A stretch of DNA of 64,000 nucleotides. Source: Antilocapra americana. Lineage: Eukaryota; Chordata; Mammalia; Artiodactyla; Antilocapridae. Positions 46,010 to 54,939 of this stretch are shown here, one piece after another. The notes under the pieces are model-generated. The model saw only the letters and a program-made list of their open reading frames with translations. It made no database searches and had not been told where the DNA came from. A program made the translations under genes and the position numbers. The DNA is taken from contig ML660777.1 of NCBI GenBank assembly GCA_007570785.1, positions 6,076,511-6,140,510 of the forward strand, given 5' to 3'. Each line of letters opens with the position of its first letter. Position 1 is the stretch's first letter.

Positions 46010-47241
46010 AAGCAATCACACAATTTTTTCATTTTGTGTACCTAAATTTAAAAATAATACTGGCTGTTGTATCAGTCCTTCAAGGTCTGGTCTATGTGTA
46101 TGGCATTCAATAACCTTGGTGCTTTGTCAGGCATCCCTAATATCCAGCACAAAATCTTTAATTGCTGGAAAGTAATAATTGCCTTAAAGAACAGGTCTAA
46201 GATCAACATCAGAACAGGCTGCTTCTCCAAAGCACATACAGTTCTTTTGAATGTAGATCTGTTTTAAATCTGACCCTGTCTGTGTCATTATATGAGATTT
46301 TATTTAGCTAAGGCTGTGCCATGGCTTGTACGCAGCGGCCAGGAAAAGAAAGAAGGCAGGGATAAAACACTAACTTTAAAATTCACTGTATTTATTCACC
46401 CCAATGCATAGTTGACACAGTCTCAGCTAATTGAGGATTCCATAGTCTAGATTAGGAGAAATGATTAGAAAACAATGACAGATAAAATGAGAGGGCATTA
46501 TGGTGACATGAAGTATGTCAGTTTGCTGGGACAGAGCCTTCTGACATATTCATGTACACAGGTAAGAATGTCAATGGAAAATGACATACTAAATAAGTAC
46601 TCCTCCATAAAAATTTTTTTAAAGATATAAACCAAATAATTAGCTTTGTAATACTGCTATACCATATGAAAAATCAATGACAATGGTCTTACCTATATAC
46701 ACGGACTTTTCAAATAATTGAATCAATCCTCTGAGATACAAAATATTTTAAAAATGATTTTAATTTTCTCTTGTGGAAATCTTTCTAAACGATCTTGGAT
46801 TTCTTCCTTCCCTTACAAAAAATGTATTGCTATGACACACTTCTCTCCATGGCTTGAGTTCATCAAGCATATTGATGGTTGCGTGAGACCACCTCAGTGG
46901 GTATGCCTTGTACTGTGTTGTGATCAAAGCAACAGCTTGGTGAATCCCTTTGCTACACATCTATGTAATTTGAGAGTATTCTCCTTTGGGTCTCAAATAA
47001 TACCCTCTACTAGCACATATTCTCTTTGACATAATGCTTTTTAACCTTATTTTACATAAAATTTCTAGATAAGGGCCTGAGTTACTACACAAGGTTTGTG
47101 ATAACTATTTGACTTTTATTTCTCTTCTTAACTGAGATTCCAAGCTATAAAAGAGAGAGTTAGATCTGATCAGCATAGATTGGGAGTGGGTCAAGTCGTT
47201 ATTTTCAGAAATCACCAAAGTGTAAGGATTTAGGTATCAAT
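46010..47241. other. Unique sequence
   Basis: No repeat or gene recognised. The 103-codon frame at 46,718-47,029 shows no known domain. Confidence 0.45.
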
Positions 47242-47255
47242 AAAAGACTTCATTG

Positions 47256-47470
47256 CACTTCCCTGGTGGCTCAGTGGTAAAGAATCTGCCTGCCAATGCA
47301 GGAGATGTGGGCTCAATCCCTGGTATGACAGATCCCCTGGAGGAGGAAATGGTGACTCACTCCAGTATTCTTGCCTGGAAAACCCCATGGACAGAGGAGC
47401 CTGGCGGGCTATAGTTTTTGGGGTCCCAAAGAGTTGGACACAACTGAGTGACTGAACAACAGCAAACAAC
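47256..47470 (+). mobile_element. Bov-tA SINE with 14-bp target-site duplication
   Basis: Complete copy. Flanks aaaagacttcattg (47,242-47,255) and aaaagacttcactg (47,471-47,484) differ once. Confidence 0.93.
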
Positions 47471-47975
47471 AAAAGACTTCACTGGATAAATTCAAGAAAA
47501 ATTCTTTTTTCCCTAACATGTCTTAAGGCTGATAATGGGAAACAGTTCTTCTCATATCTGGGCATACAGTTCAAAGAATTTATATAGCATAGGTTTAACC
47601 CCAAATCTCTGTCTTCTCATCCTTACCCATTATTTATCCATCCTCCCAAATATGTCCATTTCTTTATAATTGGAAATTGAAGTCTTCTCCTAAGAAACTA
47701 CTCACGAGCTTTCGAAGAATGCAATGGTTCTTGATAGGCTCTCTCCCCTATTTTTCTCCTTTCTGCTGCCCTCCCTTCCTGTTCCCTCCCTTCAGGTCCT
47801 ACTGGATTTTCAGTTCAGAACTGTCAGAATATGTGGTTAGAAGGGGATCTCCTTGTTATTTGGATGAGGAAGTGGAGGCCTGGAGACGGAAGGCAAGTCT
47901 CCCTTGAGCTCAAGGTCAGAGGGGTCCCTACGCTCTAGACTGCTGGAGCCACCCACTTCCCTCCTGCCTGAGAAA

Positions 47976-48026
47976 CCCAGATCATCATGGTGCCCAGATC
48001 ATCATGGTACCCATATCATCATGGCG
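47976..48026. repeat. Three 17-bp tandem units
   Basis: Unit cccagatcatcatggtg at 47,976-47,992, then two slightly changed copies (47,993-48,009 and 48,010-48,026). Seventeen is not a multiple of three, which argues against coding use. Confidence 0.92.
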
Positions 48027-48304
48027 CCCCCCCCTTCACAGACCCTGAGCAGAGGGATCCTCAGTGGGTATCGAAGACCTCGTTCTGCTTTGCCTGTCTC
48101 TCATTTCGTATTTCTACACCCTTTCCCCCAGAGCAGTCCTGCCCAATCTTTGACCTCTTTGTCTTCTACCCCTCCTCATATCATCGCCATCTTACGCTTT
48201 ATCAAGATAAATCAGTGAGTCCTGAGCTAGCAGCTGTCACTTTGGAAAGGCAATTTAATAAATAAATCTCTCATAAGAAGTTAATGAGCTATTAAGAGCT
48301 TAGG

Positions 48305-48336
48305 ATAGTAAGAGCTCACTATAGTAAGAGCTCACT
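48305..48336. repeat. Perfect 16-bp tandem duplication
   Basis: atagtaagagctcact occurs twice without a gap or mismatch, which suggests a recent duplication. Confidence 0.95.
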
Positions 48337-48483
48337 ACTTGTATCCGGCTCGTAATGGAAGATTTCAATAGATGCAAAGACGTAACCCCAAGTAATGACT
48401 GTTGAGTGAAGGATTTTCAGTTATAATTTATTTTGGAGTGGCAGGAGCTGATGGAAGAGAGTAGAATGGGAAAGGGCTAATGT

Positions 48484-48705
48484 GGGCTTCCCAGGTGGCG
48501 CTAGTGGGAAAGAATCCTTCTGCCAACACAGGAGACGTGACACAAGAGATGTGGTTTGATCCCTGGGTCAGGAAAATCCTCTGGAGAAGAGAATGGCAAC
48601 CCACTCCAGTATTCTTGCCTGGAGAATTCCATGGACAGAGGATCCTGGCAGGTTACAGCCCATGGGGTTGCAAAGAGCTGGACACACTGAGCGTCTGAGC
48701 ACCAA
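48484..48705 (+). mobile_element. Bov-tA SINE
   Basis: Complete copy, including the longer head variant with 'acacaagagatgtggtttg'. Clear start ('gggcttcccaggtggcgc'), end near 'ctgagcgtctgagcacc'. Confidence 0.92.
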
Positions 48706-49588
48706 TGTGATGTGGGTAAATTATTAGTGAGGTATTATTAAGCCTCTGTGTCCCTATATCTAAGGTGCATTTGGATTTCAGTAATCCTGGTACTGACTGT
48801 TTCCTAATAAGAGTTTTTGTTCTTTATTCTTCAAGAAGGTCTTCCATGAGAGGCTGCTGAACCTGTCTTCCTTAGGAAAAAGACCAGATGTGTATATTCC
48901 CTGAGTGCTCTCAAGAATGAAGAAGTTAGTCTTCCTAGCAACATGAACTGCTGAAATGCACAGTACTCTTCCAGAAACTGCAGTCAATGATTGGTTCTGG
49001 TGCAAGGACTTGACTAGTAAGCCTTCCTGAGCTATCTGGGAAGGTCTTTTCTACTGCAGTTGCCAACCTAGGAAAACAGTCACCTGGGACTACGGCCAGC
49101 ACACCACAGAGCGCTGGTCTGAAGAGGGAAATGAAACAGAGAGACACAAAGAGCTGGGACAGGGGAAATGACCGATCCAGGGTAACACCATCTGAGCCTC
49201 AGGGTCCCACGAATTGGAATTTAGTCCTTCTAGTTGCGTGACTCAATGAAATCCCTTTTATTAAGCTAAGTTGCAATTGCCAATTGCAACTTGCCAATCG
49301 CAAGAGTCCTGATTAATAACATGGCCTTGCCTGCTTTATGTACAATGGCTCCTGGTACCCAGTTCACCTGACTGGGTGCATGAGTCACTGTACTTTGTGG
49401 CAGTATGTCTTGAGATTTAGAATGGATAAGTATCAGAAATTTATTAAAATGCAGATTCCTGGGTCCACAAAGATTCAGATTAAGTGGGATTGGGTGGCAA
49501 CGCAATAAACCTGTCCTTTGTCAAGCTTTTTTTTCTGAATGAGAGAAGTCCTTACAGTGGCCTGGGAGGCTGTTGAATTCACAGACAG
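48706..49588. other. Unique sequence
   Basis: No gene recognised. Around 49,270-49,305 the word 'caattgc' occurs several times ('ttgcaattgccaattgcaact'), a small local palindromic repeat. Confidence 0.45.
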
Positions 49589-49589
49589 T

Positions 49590-50015
49590 TACATTCTGTT
49601 CCCGTCACACTGTTTCTCTTCAGGTCCACAAACACACCAGGCCTGCTCCGGTCTTAGAACTTAATCTTAGCTGGTCCCTCTACCTGAAAAGTTCTTTACT
49701 CCAGATATGTCCACTGCTAAATCATTTCCTTTTCAAGCCTCAGCAGAAATGTCACTTCTCAGTGAGTCCCATTCTGATCTTCCTATTTAATACTGAAACA
49801 TGACACCTCTTACCCCACCCTTTACCCTATTTTTGTTTTTCCTTGTAATTCTTTTTGTCTTCCAGAGTTCTCTACCATTTATGTGTTAGGGCTGTTTTAT
49901 ATTATGTTCCTCTTCCATCTCCTTTCCCCTTCATTAGAATACAAGTTCCAGGAGAGCAGAGATGGTTCTTGGGTTCACTGATCCTAAGTGTCTTCAGTGC
50001 TTATGAAAGTGCATT
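49590..50015 (+). mobile_element. L2 3' end
   Basis: 'ccacaaacacaccaggcctg', 'tccctctacctgaaaagttc', 'caagcctcagcagaaatgtc', 'cacttctcagtgagtccc', 'ttagaatacaagttccagga' and 'atcctaagtgtcttcagtgc' match the L2 3' half in sense. Confidence 0.8.
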
Positions 50016-50017
50016 CA

Positions 50018-50158
50018 GAGACTTCCCTGGTGGTTCAGGGGCTAAGTAAGACCTCTCGCTCCCAACGCAGGGGGTCTGGGTTTGATCCCCGGTTAGGGAA
50101 CTAGATCCCAAAAGCTGCAACTAAGAACCAGTGCAGTGAAATTTTTTTTTTTTTTTAA
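50018..50158 (+). mobile_element. CHR-type SINE, short form
   Basis: 'gagacttccctggtggttcag' through 'gtttgatccccggttaggg', ending 'aagaaccagtgcagtgaaa' and a T run. This is the last interspersed repeat before the repeat-poor promoter region. Confidence 0.82.
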
Positions 50159-50159
50159 A

Positions 50160-51659
50160 TTGCTTTCAGTTTGAAGTGATTTCTGACTCTGAAAAAAATA
50201 CCCTATTGCCACTTGGCATTATTTTACTTTCTTAATATCTCATAATCCAGATTACCAGATTTTCCTTTCCTTTGAACCTGAGAAGTAAGAAGAAAGACAA
50301 GAAATGAAAAGAAAATTCCTACCTTGTTGTGATGCTCCGTGTGGGTGTCCAGGCAGAGTCAAGCTCTGCCCTAGCCAACCTCACTTACTATAGCACTTCT
50401 CAGGGCTGAGCGCACAGTTTACCAAGGCCAGTTTTGGTTTTGACTTTGAAGTTTTCTGGGGAGGGGAATTTTTCTGTTACCATATTGCCCTTAAATAGAA
50501 GCAACTAAACAGACATGTCTTAGCATTAGCGCTGGAGACAGGGATGCTTAAAGACAGTGATTTTTTTCCTACCAGAGGGGATGTCACCTAGAGTACACAT
50601 ATTTGTAAGTATTTTTACTTGTGCTTCAACTCAATTCAGGCTATTATCTTTAGTGTCTGATGATCTGGGGACAAAAGTTTGACTGAAGACTATCTTTAGG
50701 GGTCCACTTAGGTCATTAAAACTGATGTCTATTTGCTGTAAAAAAGTAAATAAACTAATTACCTAAATACCCCAATATTCACATTATACCACTTAATCTA
50801 GTCCTTTAAAACAGACTTTTAAGATTTCAACTAACATCTATTCTTGTGAAGCAAAACACTGCTTGCTGCTTTCCTTGCTTAGCTTCTGGGAGCTTGGGCA
50901 GCTGCTGCTGTGTGTGAAGGAAAATTGGATTCTTAAAGAAACTGCTTAATCTTCTCTATTAAGCAATTAAATAAAATGGGTTCTGGGAGTATGTAGCAGG
51001 TGGGTTTGGCAGTGAAAAATATTTTCAAAAATCACCTTTTGCGTATTAAACGTATGTCTAAAAATGCAATGGCATACTTTTAAGTGAAAATGATGATCGG
51101 GAGTTTTTATTAAGTGCTTCAAGTTAAGTCAAGAAAGGCAGAACGTTAAAGAACTTATACAATGAAAGGAGAAGCCGCTTCAGTGGAAGTAGGCCCTGAA
51201 TTTAAATGAGCTCACTCTCAAAGGACACAGTGAAATTTTTTTCAAATCGTTTTTTTCTCCTTTAAAAAAATATCGATAAAAAAAATGTATCACCGCTTTA
51301 CGGTGCAGAAGCGGCCTTCAGGGCTATGTCGCCCTTGCACCGGAATCTCAGAAATACACTGATTATACGTCGAAGTGAAAAACAAAACAAAACAAAAACG
51401 AAAACGGCCAGTGCTATTTTCCAGTCATTAAAGGGGCTGTCCTATTAATGCACTCGCTTTTAATGAAAAGGGAAGGGAATATTTGATATGCCTTGACATT
51501 TGGTCCCTTTCCGCGAAATCTGAAACTTGAGACGCAAAACAGTCCGCAGTTGTCGGTGAAATACCTGCCTTAAAAGCAGAACCACAGTGAATGTATTTGG
51601 CCCGGAATTCCAGAGACTAATTTCCACCCCTCCCACGGAGTCACCTGCTCAGGGGGAAC
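50160..51659. other. Repeat-free left shoulder of the CpG island
   Basis: No SINE, LINE or LTR recognised over 1.5 kb, in contrast to the dense repeats on the left. From about 51,290 isolated CpGs appear ('ccgctttacggtgcagaagc', 'tatgtcgcccttgcaccgg'). Includes AT-rich words such as 'tttaaatgagctcactctc'. This is the expected position of upstream promoter or enhancer DNA for the gene at the island, but I cannot show conservation. Confidence 0.5.
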
Positions 51660-52873
51660 CCCGGCCAGAAATCCGGGTCGCGCCAGGTCAAATCTTGCGC
51701 GTCTCTTGTTTACTCCGCCCGGGGCAGGGCGGCGGCGCGGCCGCGGGGTGGGGAGGGCGGCTCGGGCCCGCGGCGCCCGGGCACCCGGCTCCGCTCGGCC
51801 GCTCGGGCGCCCCGGAGGGGCGGCGCGCCGTCCCGGCGCGGCCCGGAGACCACCCGGAGGAGGCGCTCGGCGCGTCCGCCCGGCCCGACGGCCTCTCGCG
51901 GCCTCCCGGGGACCTCCCCCTCGAGGGTGTACACGAGTCCACACGGGCAGGCTAGCGGCTCGAGGGAGCCCCGGGGTGTCGCCGGGCCGGGGAGGAAGCC
52001 CAGCGCCCGGGCGCCTCCTCGCCTGGGATTCTCCCGCCCCCTGGCCACGCTCTCCCCGAGCTGCGTGTGATTGCACTCGCGTCCCTTCCGAGGAAGGGAG
52101 TCGCGCAGGCTGGGGGCGGCTGGCCCCAGGTCCCAGCTCGGCCCACCAGGAAGCCGGCAGCTGCTCCCCGCGCCGCTGCCCCAGCCGATTTGAATACCCC
52201 GGCGGGGCGGGCCGCGTTCCCCGAACTGGGTGCGCCCAGGGCGCCCTGGTGAGTGACCTCAGGGAAGGCAGTTGGGGCATTTCGGGCGCCTGAAAAGTTC
52301 GTGCTTCCGCGGGGGGTGCGAGACGGGGGGAGCAAGGAAAGTGCTCCTAAAACACTTTGCAAAGCTCCAGAAACGCAGCCAGCAGCTACAGTCTGATTTT
52401 GTTTTTCTTGACCGATAACAGAAATGTGAGTAGCAGAGGCGGGGTGAGGGAAAGGGATCAGAGGATGGAACCGGCCCGAATCGTCCAAGACAATACTCAT
52501 TATTCTGTAATTCCGTGCGTGTTCACGACCGGGAACCAGCATCTGGGAAATGGGGAAGATGGGGGTGGGGAGAGGAGGTTTCCACATCCCTAAAGGAAAT
52601 TCTCAGGCTCCCAAAGACGCCCAAGTATTTTTTCTTTTTTTTCCCGCACGACAAGTAGAGACCAGCCCTCCGGGGGAGATCCCCGATCCGAGCGAGCGAG
52701 AGCGCGGCCGCGGTCTTCCCTCCCGGGGCGGCCGCCGCGCGGGGCCCGGCCCTGCCCTCGCGGTCGCCTCCCGGCCCCGCCGCCCCGCGAGCCGCTCAGC
52801 CCTCTCCGCTCGCCGGCTCCAGACTGGTTTTTCTGGTTCAGCCTCCCTCCCTGGGACGCGCTGGGGGATCCGA

Positions 52874-52881
52874 TGACGTCG
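52874..52881 (+). promoter_or_regulatory. CRE-like site TGACGTCG
   Basis: TGACGTC followed by G, one base away from the perfect palindromic cAMP response element, in the middle of the island. CREB/ATF binding is plausible but is inferred from the motif alone. Confidence 0.45.
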
Positions 52882-52892
52882 CCGGCTGAGTC

Positions 52893-52942
52893 TCTCCCTC
52901 TCCCTCCCTCCCTCTCTCCGCCTCTCCCCCCCCCCCCCCCCC
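52893..52942. repeat. CT-rich tract ending in 17 C
   Basis: (CTCC)n-type pyrimidines run into an uninterrupted C17 (52,926-52,942). The minus strand is then G-rich and could form a G-quadruplex. Length is prone to variation and sequencing error. Confidence 0.85.
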
Positions 52943-53304
52943 GCCGCGCACTCCTCCCAGTAACTTCTGTTCGGGGAGGCGCTGCCAGGAATAACCCGGT
53001 GCGTCCACAGACCGGGAGGGGAGGCGGCCGCTGCGGCTCCCGCACGCAGACGGCTGCGGCCCGGGTCTCGCGGCTGCCCCCAGAGCCCGGTGGCCCTTGC
53101 CCCGGGCCCATCTCCGTACAGTGTCAGAAAAATAAATAAAAGGAAAGAGGAGCCTGGGCAGGCGGTCGGGATCGCTTCCCTCCCTCCGCACCCGCCCTCC
53201 CTCGGTCCTTAAGGAAATGCTACCAGACACCCCCCACCAGACACGCTCAGCCTTGGCGAGGAGCGGCCGCCGCGGCAGCGAGAACGAGGGCACCAGGGGG
53301 GTTT

Positions 53305-53373
53305 CCTCCCCCTCCTCCTCTCCCTCCTCTTCCTCCTCCTTCTCTCCGTCCTCCTCCTCCTCCTCCTTCTCAG
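53305..53373 (+). repeat. Pyrimidine (CCT/TCC) tract ending in CAG
   Basis: About 65 bases almost purely C and T, mostly TCC/CTC units, closing with 'ccttctcag'. It looks like a very strong 3' splice-site tract, but such tracts are also common in GC-rich promoters. Confidence 0.75.
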
Positions 53374-53387
53374 CGGTGACTTTCCAG

Positions 53388-53393
53388 GTGAGC
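53388..53393 (+). other. Candidate splice donor CCAG/GTGAGC
   Basis: A good match to the donor consensus. Together with the upstream CAG at 53,371-53,373 it would bound a 14-base exon, or it may be the donor of a longer first exon that starts further left. No transcript evidence. Confidence 0.35.
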
Positions 53394-53400
53394 GGCCGCC

Positions 53401-53423
53401 GCTGCTGCTGCTGCTGCTGCTGC
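53401..53423. repeat. (GCT)7 trinucleotide repeat
   Basis: Seven uninterrupted GCT units plus GC, next to GCCGCC. Encodes a glutamine run on the minus strand and a cysteine run on the + strand in artefactual frames. Probably untranslated. Confidence 0.95.
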
Positions 53424-53858
53424 GAGGATCCCCCTCGCCCGCTCGGGCTCGGGCCGCCGCGTCGCGCCCTCCTCCAGCCCCTGTCACCCGGCGGCGGCCG
53501 GGAGCTGACAGCCGCCCGAGGGGCTAGCGGCCCGGGGGCGGGCGGGCGGCCGGAGGCGGGCTGGAGGTGAGGGGGTGGAGAGGAGGCGAGCGGGGCGCCG
53601 CCGCGCGCTGGCTCGGCCCGCCCGAGGAGGGTCTCCGCGGGAACATCTCCGCTGACTGTGGCACGAGTCTTGGCCAAGTTGTGTCTCGGACGTTGAGGCT
53701 CCCGGGAGCCCGGAGCAACTTGGAGGGTCTCCTGGCTCCTTGACCATATTCCTACACGTCTCGACTTTTGGGGGTGCTGGGTGCAGCCTCGGGGTGCGTG
53801 GAGGGCGCACCGGCCGTTCGGGCGAGCAGAGCGGCGGGAATCTAGGTCCCTCGGCTCG

Positions 53859-53864
53859 GTAAGT
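53859..53864 (+). other. Candidate first-exon splice donor CTCG/GTAAGT
   Basis: This is the best match to the mammalian donor consensus in the island (G/GTAAGT). The exon would end at 53,858, following the GC-rich stretch from about 53,700. No upstream ATG in good context leads into it with a convincing frame, so a non-coding exon is most likely. A weaker donor-like 'ggag/gtgagg' occurs at 53,567. Confidence 0.45.
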
Positions 53865-54250
53865 GGCCTCGGCGCGGTGTTTTTTCCTGCCTCCTTTAGC
53901 ATTGCGAGCTCGTTTCACTTTACGCCGCGATCGCCTCCGCCGGACCCCTCTGGCCCCTCCCGGCGCGCGCCCCCGGCTCGGGACCGGCGTCCGGAGGGTG
54001 AGGGTCGGAGGGGGCGGGGATGGGGAGACCTCGGCAGGGGGGGTCCGGCGCGTTGGGAAATGCGGGGAATACCCTGGCCGAGGCTCTATGCAGATGAGGG
54101 GAGGCTGCTTTGCGTAATGTCCTGGGGGGAGGGGGCGGCGCGGGAGCGCTGGAGGCAGGAATGTGCCTGGTTACTAATGAGGGACGTGCACCGGCGCGCA
54201 CCGCCGGGCCACCGCTGCGGCTGCCGCGGCCGCCGGCCGCCCGTCGTCAG

Positions 54251-54256
54251 GTAACG
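54251..54256 (+). other. Candidate splice donor TCAG/GTAACG
   Basis: A CAG/GTAA context at the end of a GC-rich segment containing two ATGs (54,161 and 54,177). Both give open frames up to the donor, of about 30 and 25 codons, with no recognised protein. It could be an alternative first exon. Confidence 0.35.
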
Positions 54257-54383
54257 GGGGAGGAGGCCGCGGGCCGGGGCCGGGGGCGGGCGGCGCGAGG
54301 GCCGGGCCGCCGGCCTGCGGCCGAGCGAGCGCCGCGGAGGAGCCGCTGTGGGCACTCCGGCGACTCCTTTCTCCTCCCCAGCG

Positions 54384-54430
54384 GGGAAGGAAGGAAGGAA
54401 GGAGAGAAGGAAGGAAGCGAGGAAGGAGGG
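54384..54430. repeat. (GGAA)n microsatellite
   Basis: Runs of AAGG/GGAA repeats. Each GGAA is a core ETS-factor motif. Located in the right half of the island. Confidence 0.9.
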
Positions 54431-54676
54431 ACTGTCTCGATGGAAGGTTCAGGCGGAGGCGCCCTCGCCTTGCGGCTGCACCGGCCGCAGAGCGGCTCCC
54501 GGCGCGGCGGGCTGGCCGGGGGCGCGCGGAGCCCGGCGGGGGCGTCTTGCACGCGTGTCCGTCTGTGCGTCTGCCCGGGGACCGGGAGAGGGACATGTGT
54601 GTCTGGGCTGTGCACTGTGGGGAGCTGGGTCTGCGCCTTTATGTCTGTTCCCTGAAGTGGGTGGAACGTTGGCCCG

Positions 54677-54685
54677 TTCCGGGAA
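54677..54685. promoter_or_regulatory. STAT-like site TTCCGGGAA
   Basis: Perfect TTC-N3-GAA palindrome, followed 7 bases later by TGACGTGG (54,693-54,700, an ATF/CREB half-site variant) and further on by ATCAAAG (54,760-54,766, a TCF/LEF core). Motif matches only. Confidence 0.4.
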
Positions 54686-54903
54686 TGTTCCATGACGTGG
54701 TGCAGCCACAGGAAGGGGGTTAACGAGGGGCTCTCTGCCGCGGCGGCTCTGCCGGCTGCTATCAAAGCAGACGTGCGGCCGCTCCTCCTCCTCTCTCACC
54801 TCCCTTCACCCCTCCCCCCGCCTTTCCTTTCTGTGCGTCTGGTACTGGTAGGGGTGAGACAGGAAAACACTGCTGGGGGTGGGGGGCGGCGGCGGGGGGT
54901 GGC

Positions 54904-54904
54904 G

Positions 54905-54936
<32 letters not shown>
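54904..54936. repeat. (TG)n tract at the island edge
   Basis: About 16 TG units, one interrupted by a C. Alternating purine-pyrimidine DNA of this kind can adopt Z-DNA under negative supercoiling. Confidence 0.95.
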
Positions 54937-54939
54937 GTG

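Larger units (their letters stand above)
47485..48483. other. Unique sequence with two short tandem repeats
   Basis: Somewhat GC-richer from 47,740 to 48,150. Open frames of 76-104 codons are present on the + strand but overlap each other and show no family likeness. No interspersed repeat recognised. Confidence 0.45.
51660..54900 (+). promoter_or_regulatory. Large CpG island, probable promoter and 5' exon region of a gene
   Basis: Over about 3.2 kb the DNA is very GC-rich with CpG at high frequency, while the rest of the window is AT-rich and CpG-depleted. GC boxes are frequent (for example 'gggcagggcggcggcgcgg' near 51,722). There is no TATA box at a sensible place. Within it are a CRE-like site, several + strand splice donors, a long pyrimidine tract, (GCT)7 and C17. 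Such islands mark promoters of widely expressed or developmental genes. Direction is inferred as + from the stronger donors and the repeat-poor DNA to the right. No coding exon could be recognised, so first exons are probably non-coding and the gene cannot be named. A bidirectional promoter is possible. Confidence 0.85.

Noticed and set aside
47677..48218. Two overlapping + strand frames of 76 and 104 codons
   Set aside because: They span a 17-bp tandem repeat that breaks frame continuity, show no family likeness and lack splice or promoter context.
51570..52293. Overlapping frames of 195 to 236 codons on both strands in the left part of the island
   Set aside because: Same stop-poor effect. 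Composition is almost all Ala, Arg, Gly and Pro, and no start context or domain distinguishes one strand.
52838..53902. Open frame of 354 codons on the minus strand across the CpG island
   Set aside because: GC-rich DNA has few stop codons. The predicted protein is dominated by Arg, Pro, Gly, Ser, Glu and Gln runs from simple repeats, with no recognisable domain, and several equally long frames overlap it on both strands.
54161..54250. Two short + strand frames (30 and 25 codons) running from ATG to the GTAACG donor
   Set aside because: It could be a coding first exon, but nothing in either peptide matches a family I know and the Kozak contexts are unremarkable. Kept only as a possible alternative exon, not as a CDS.
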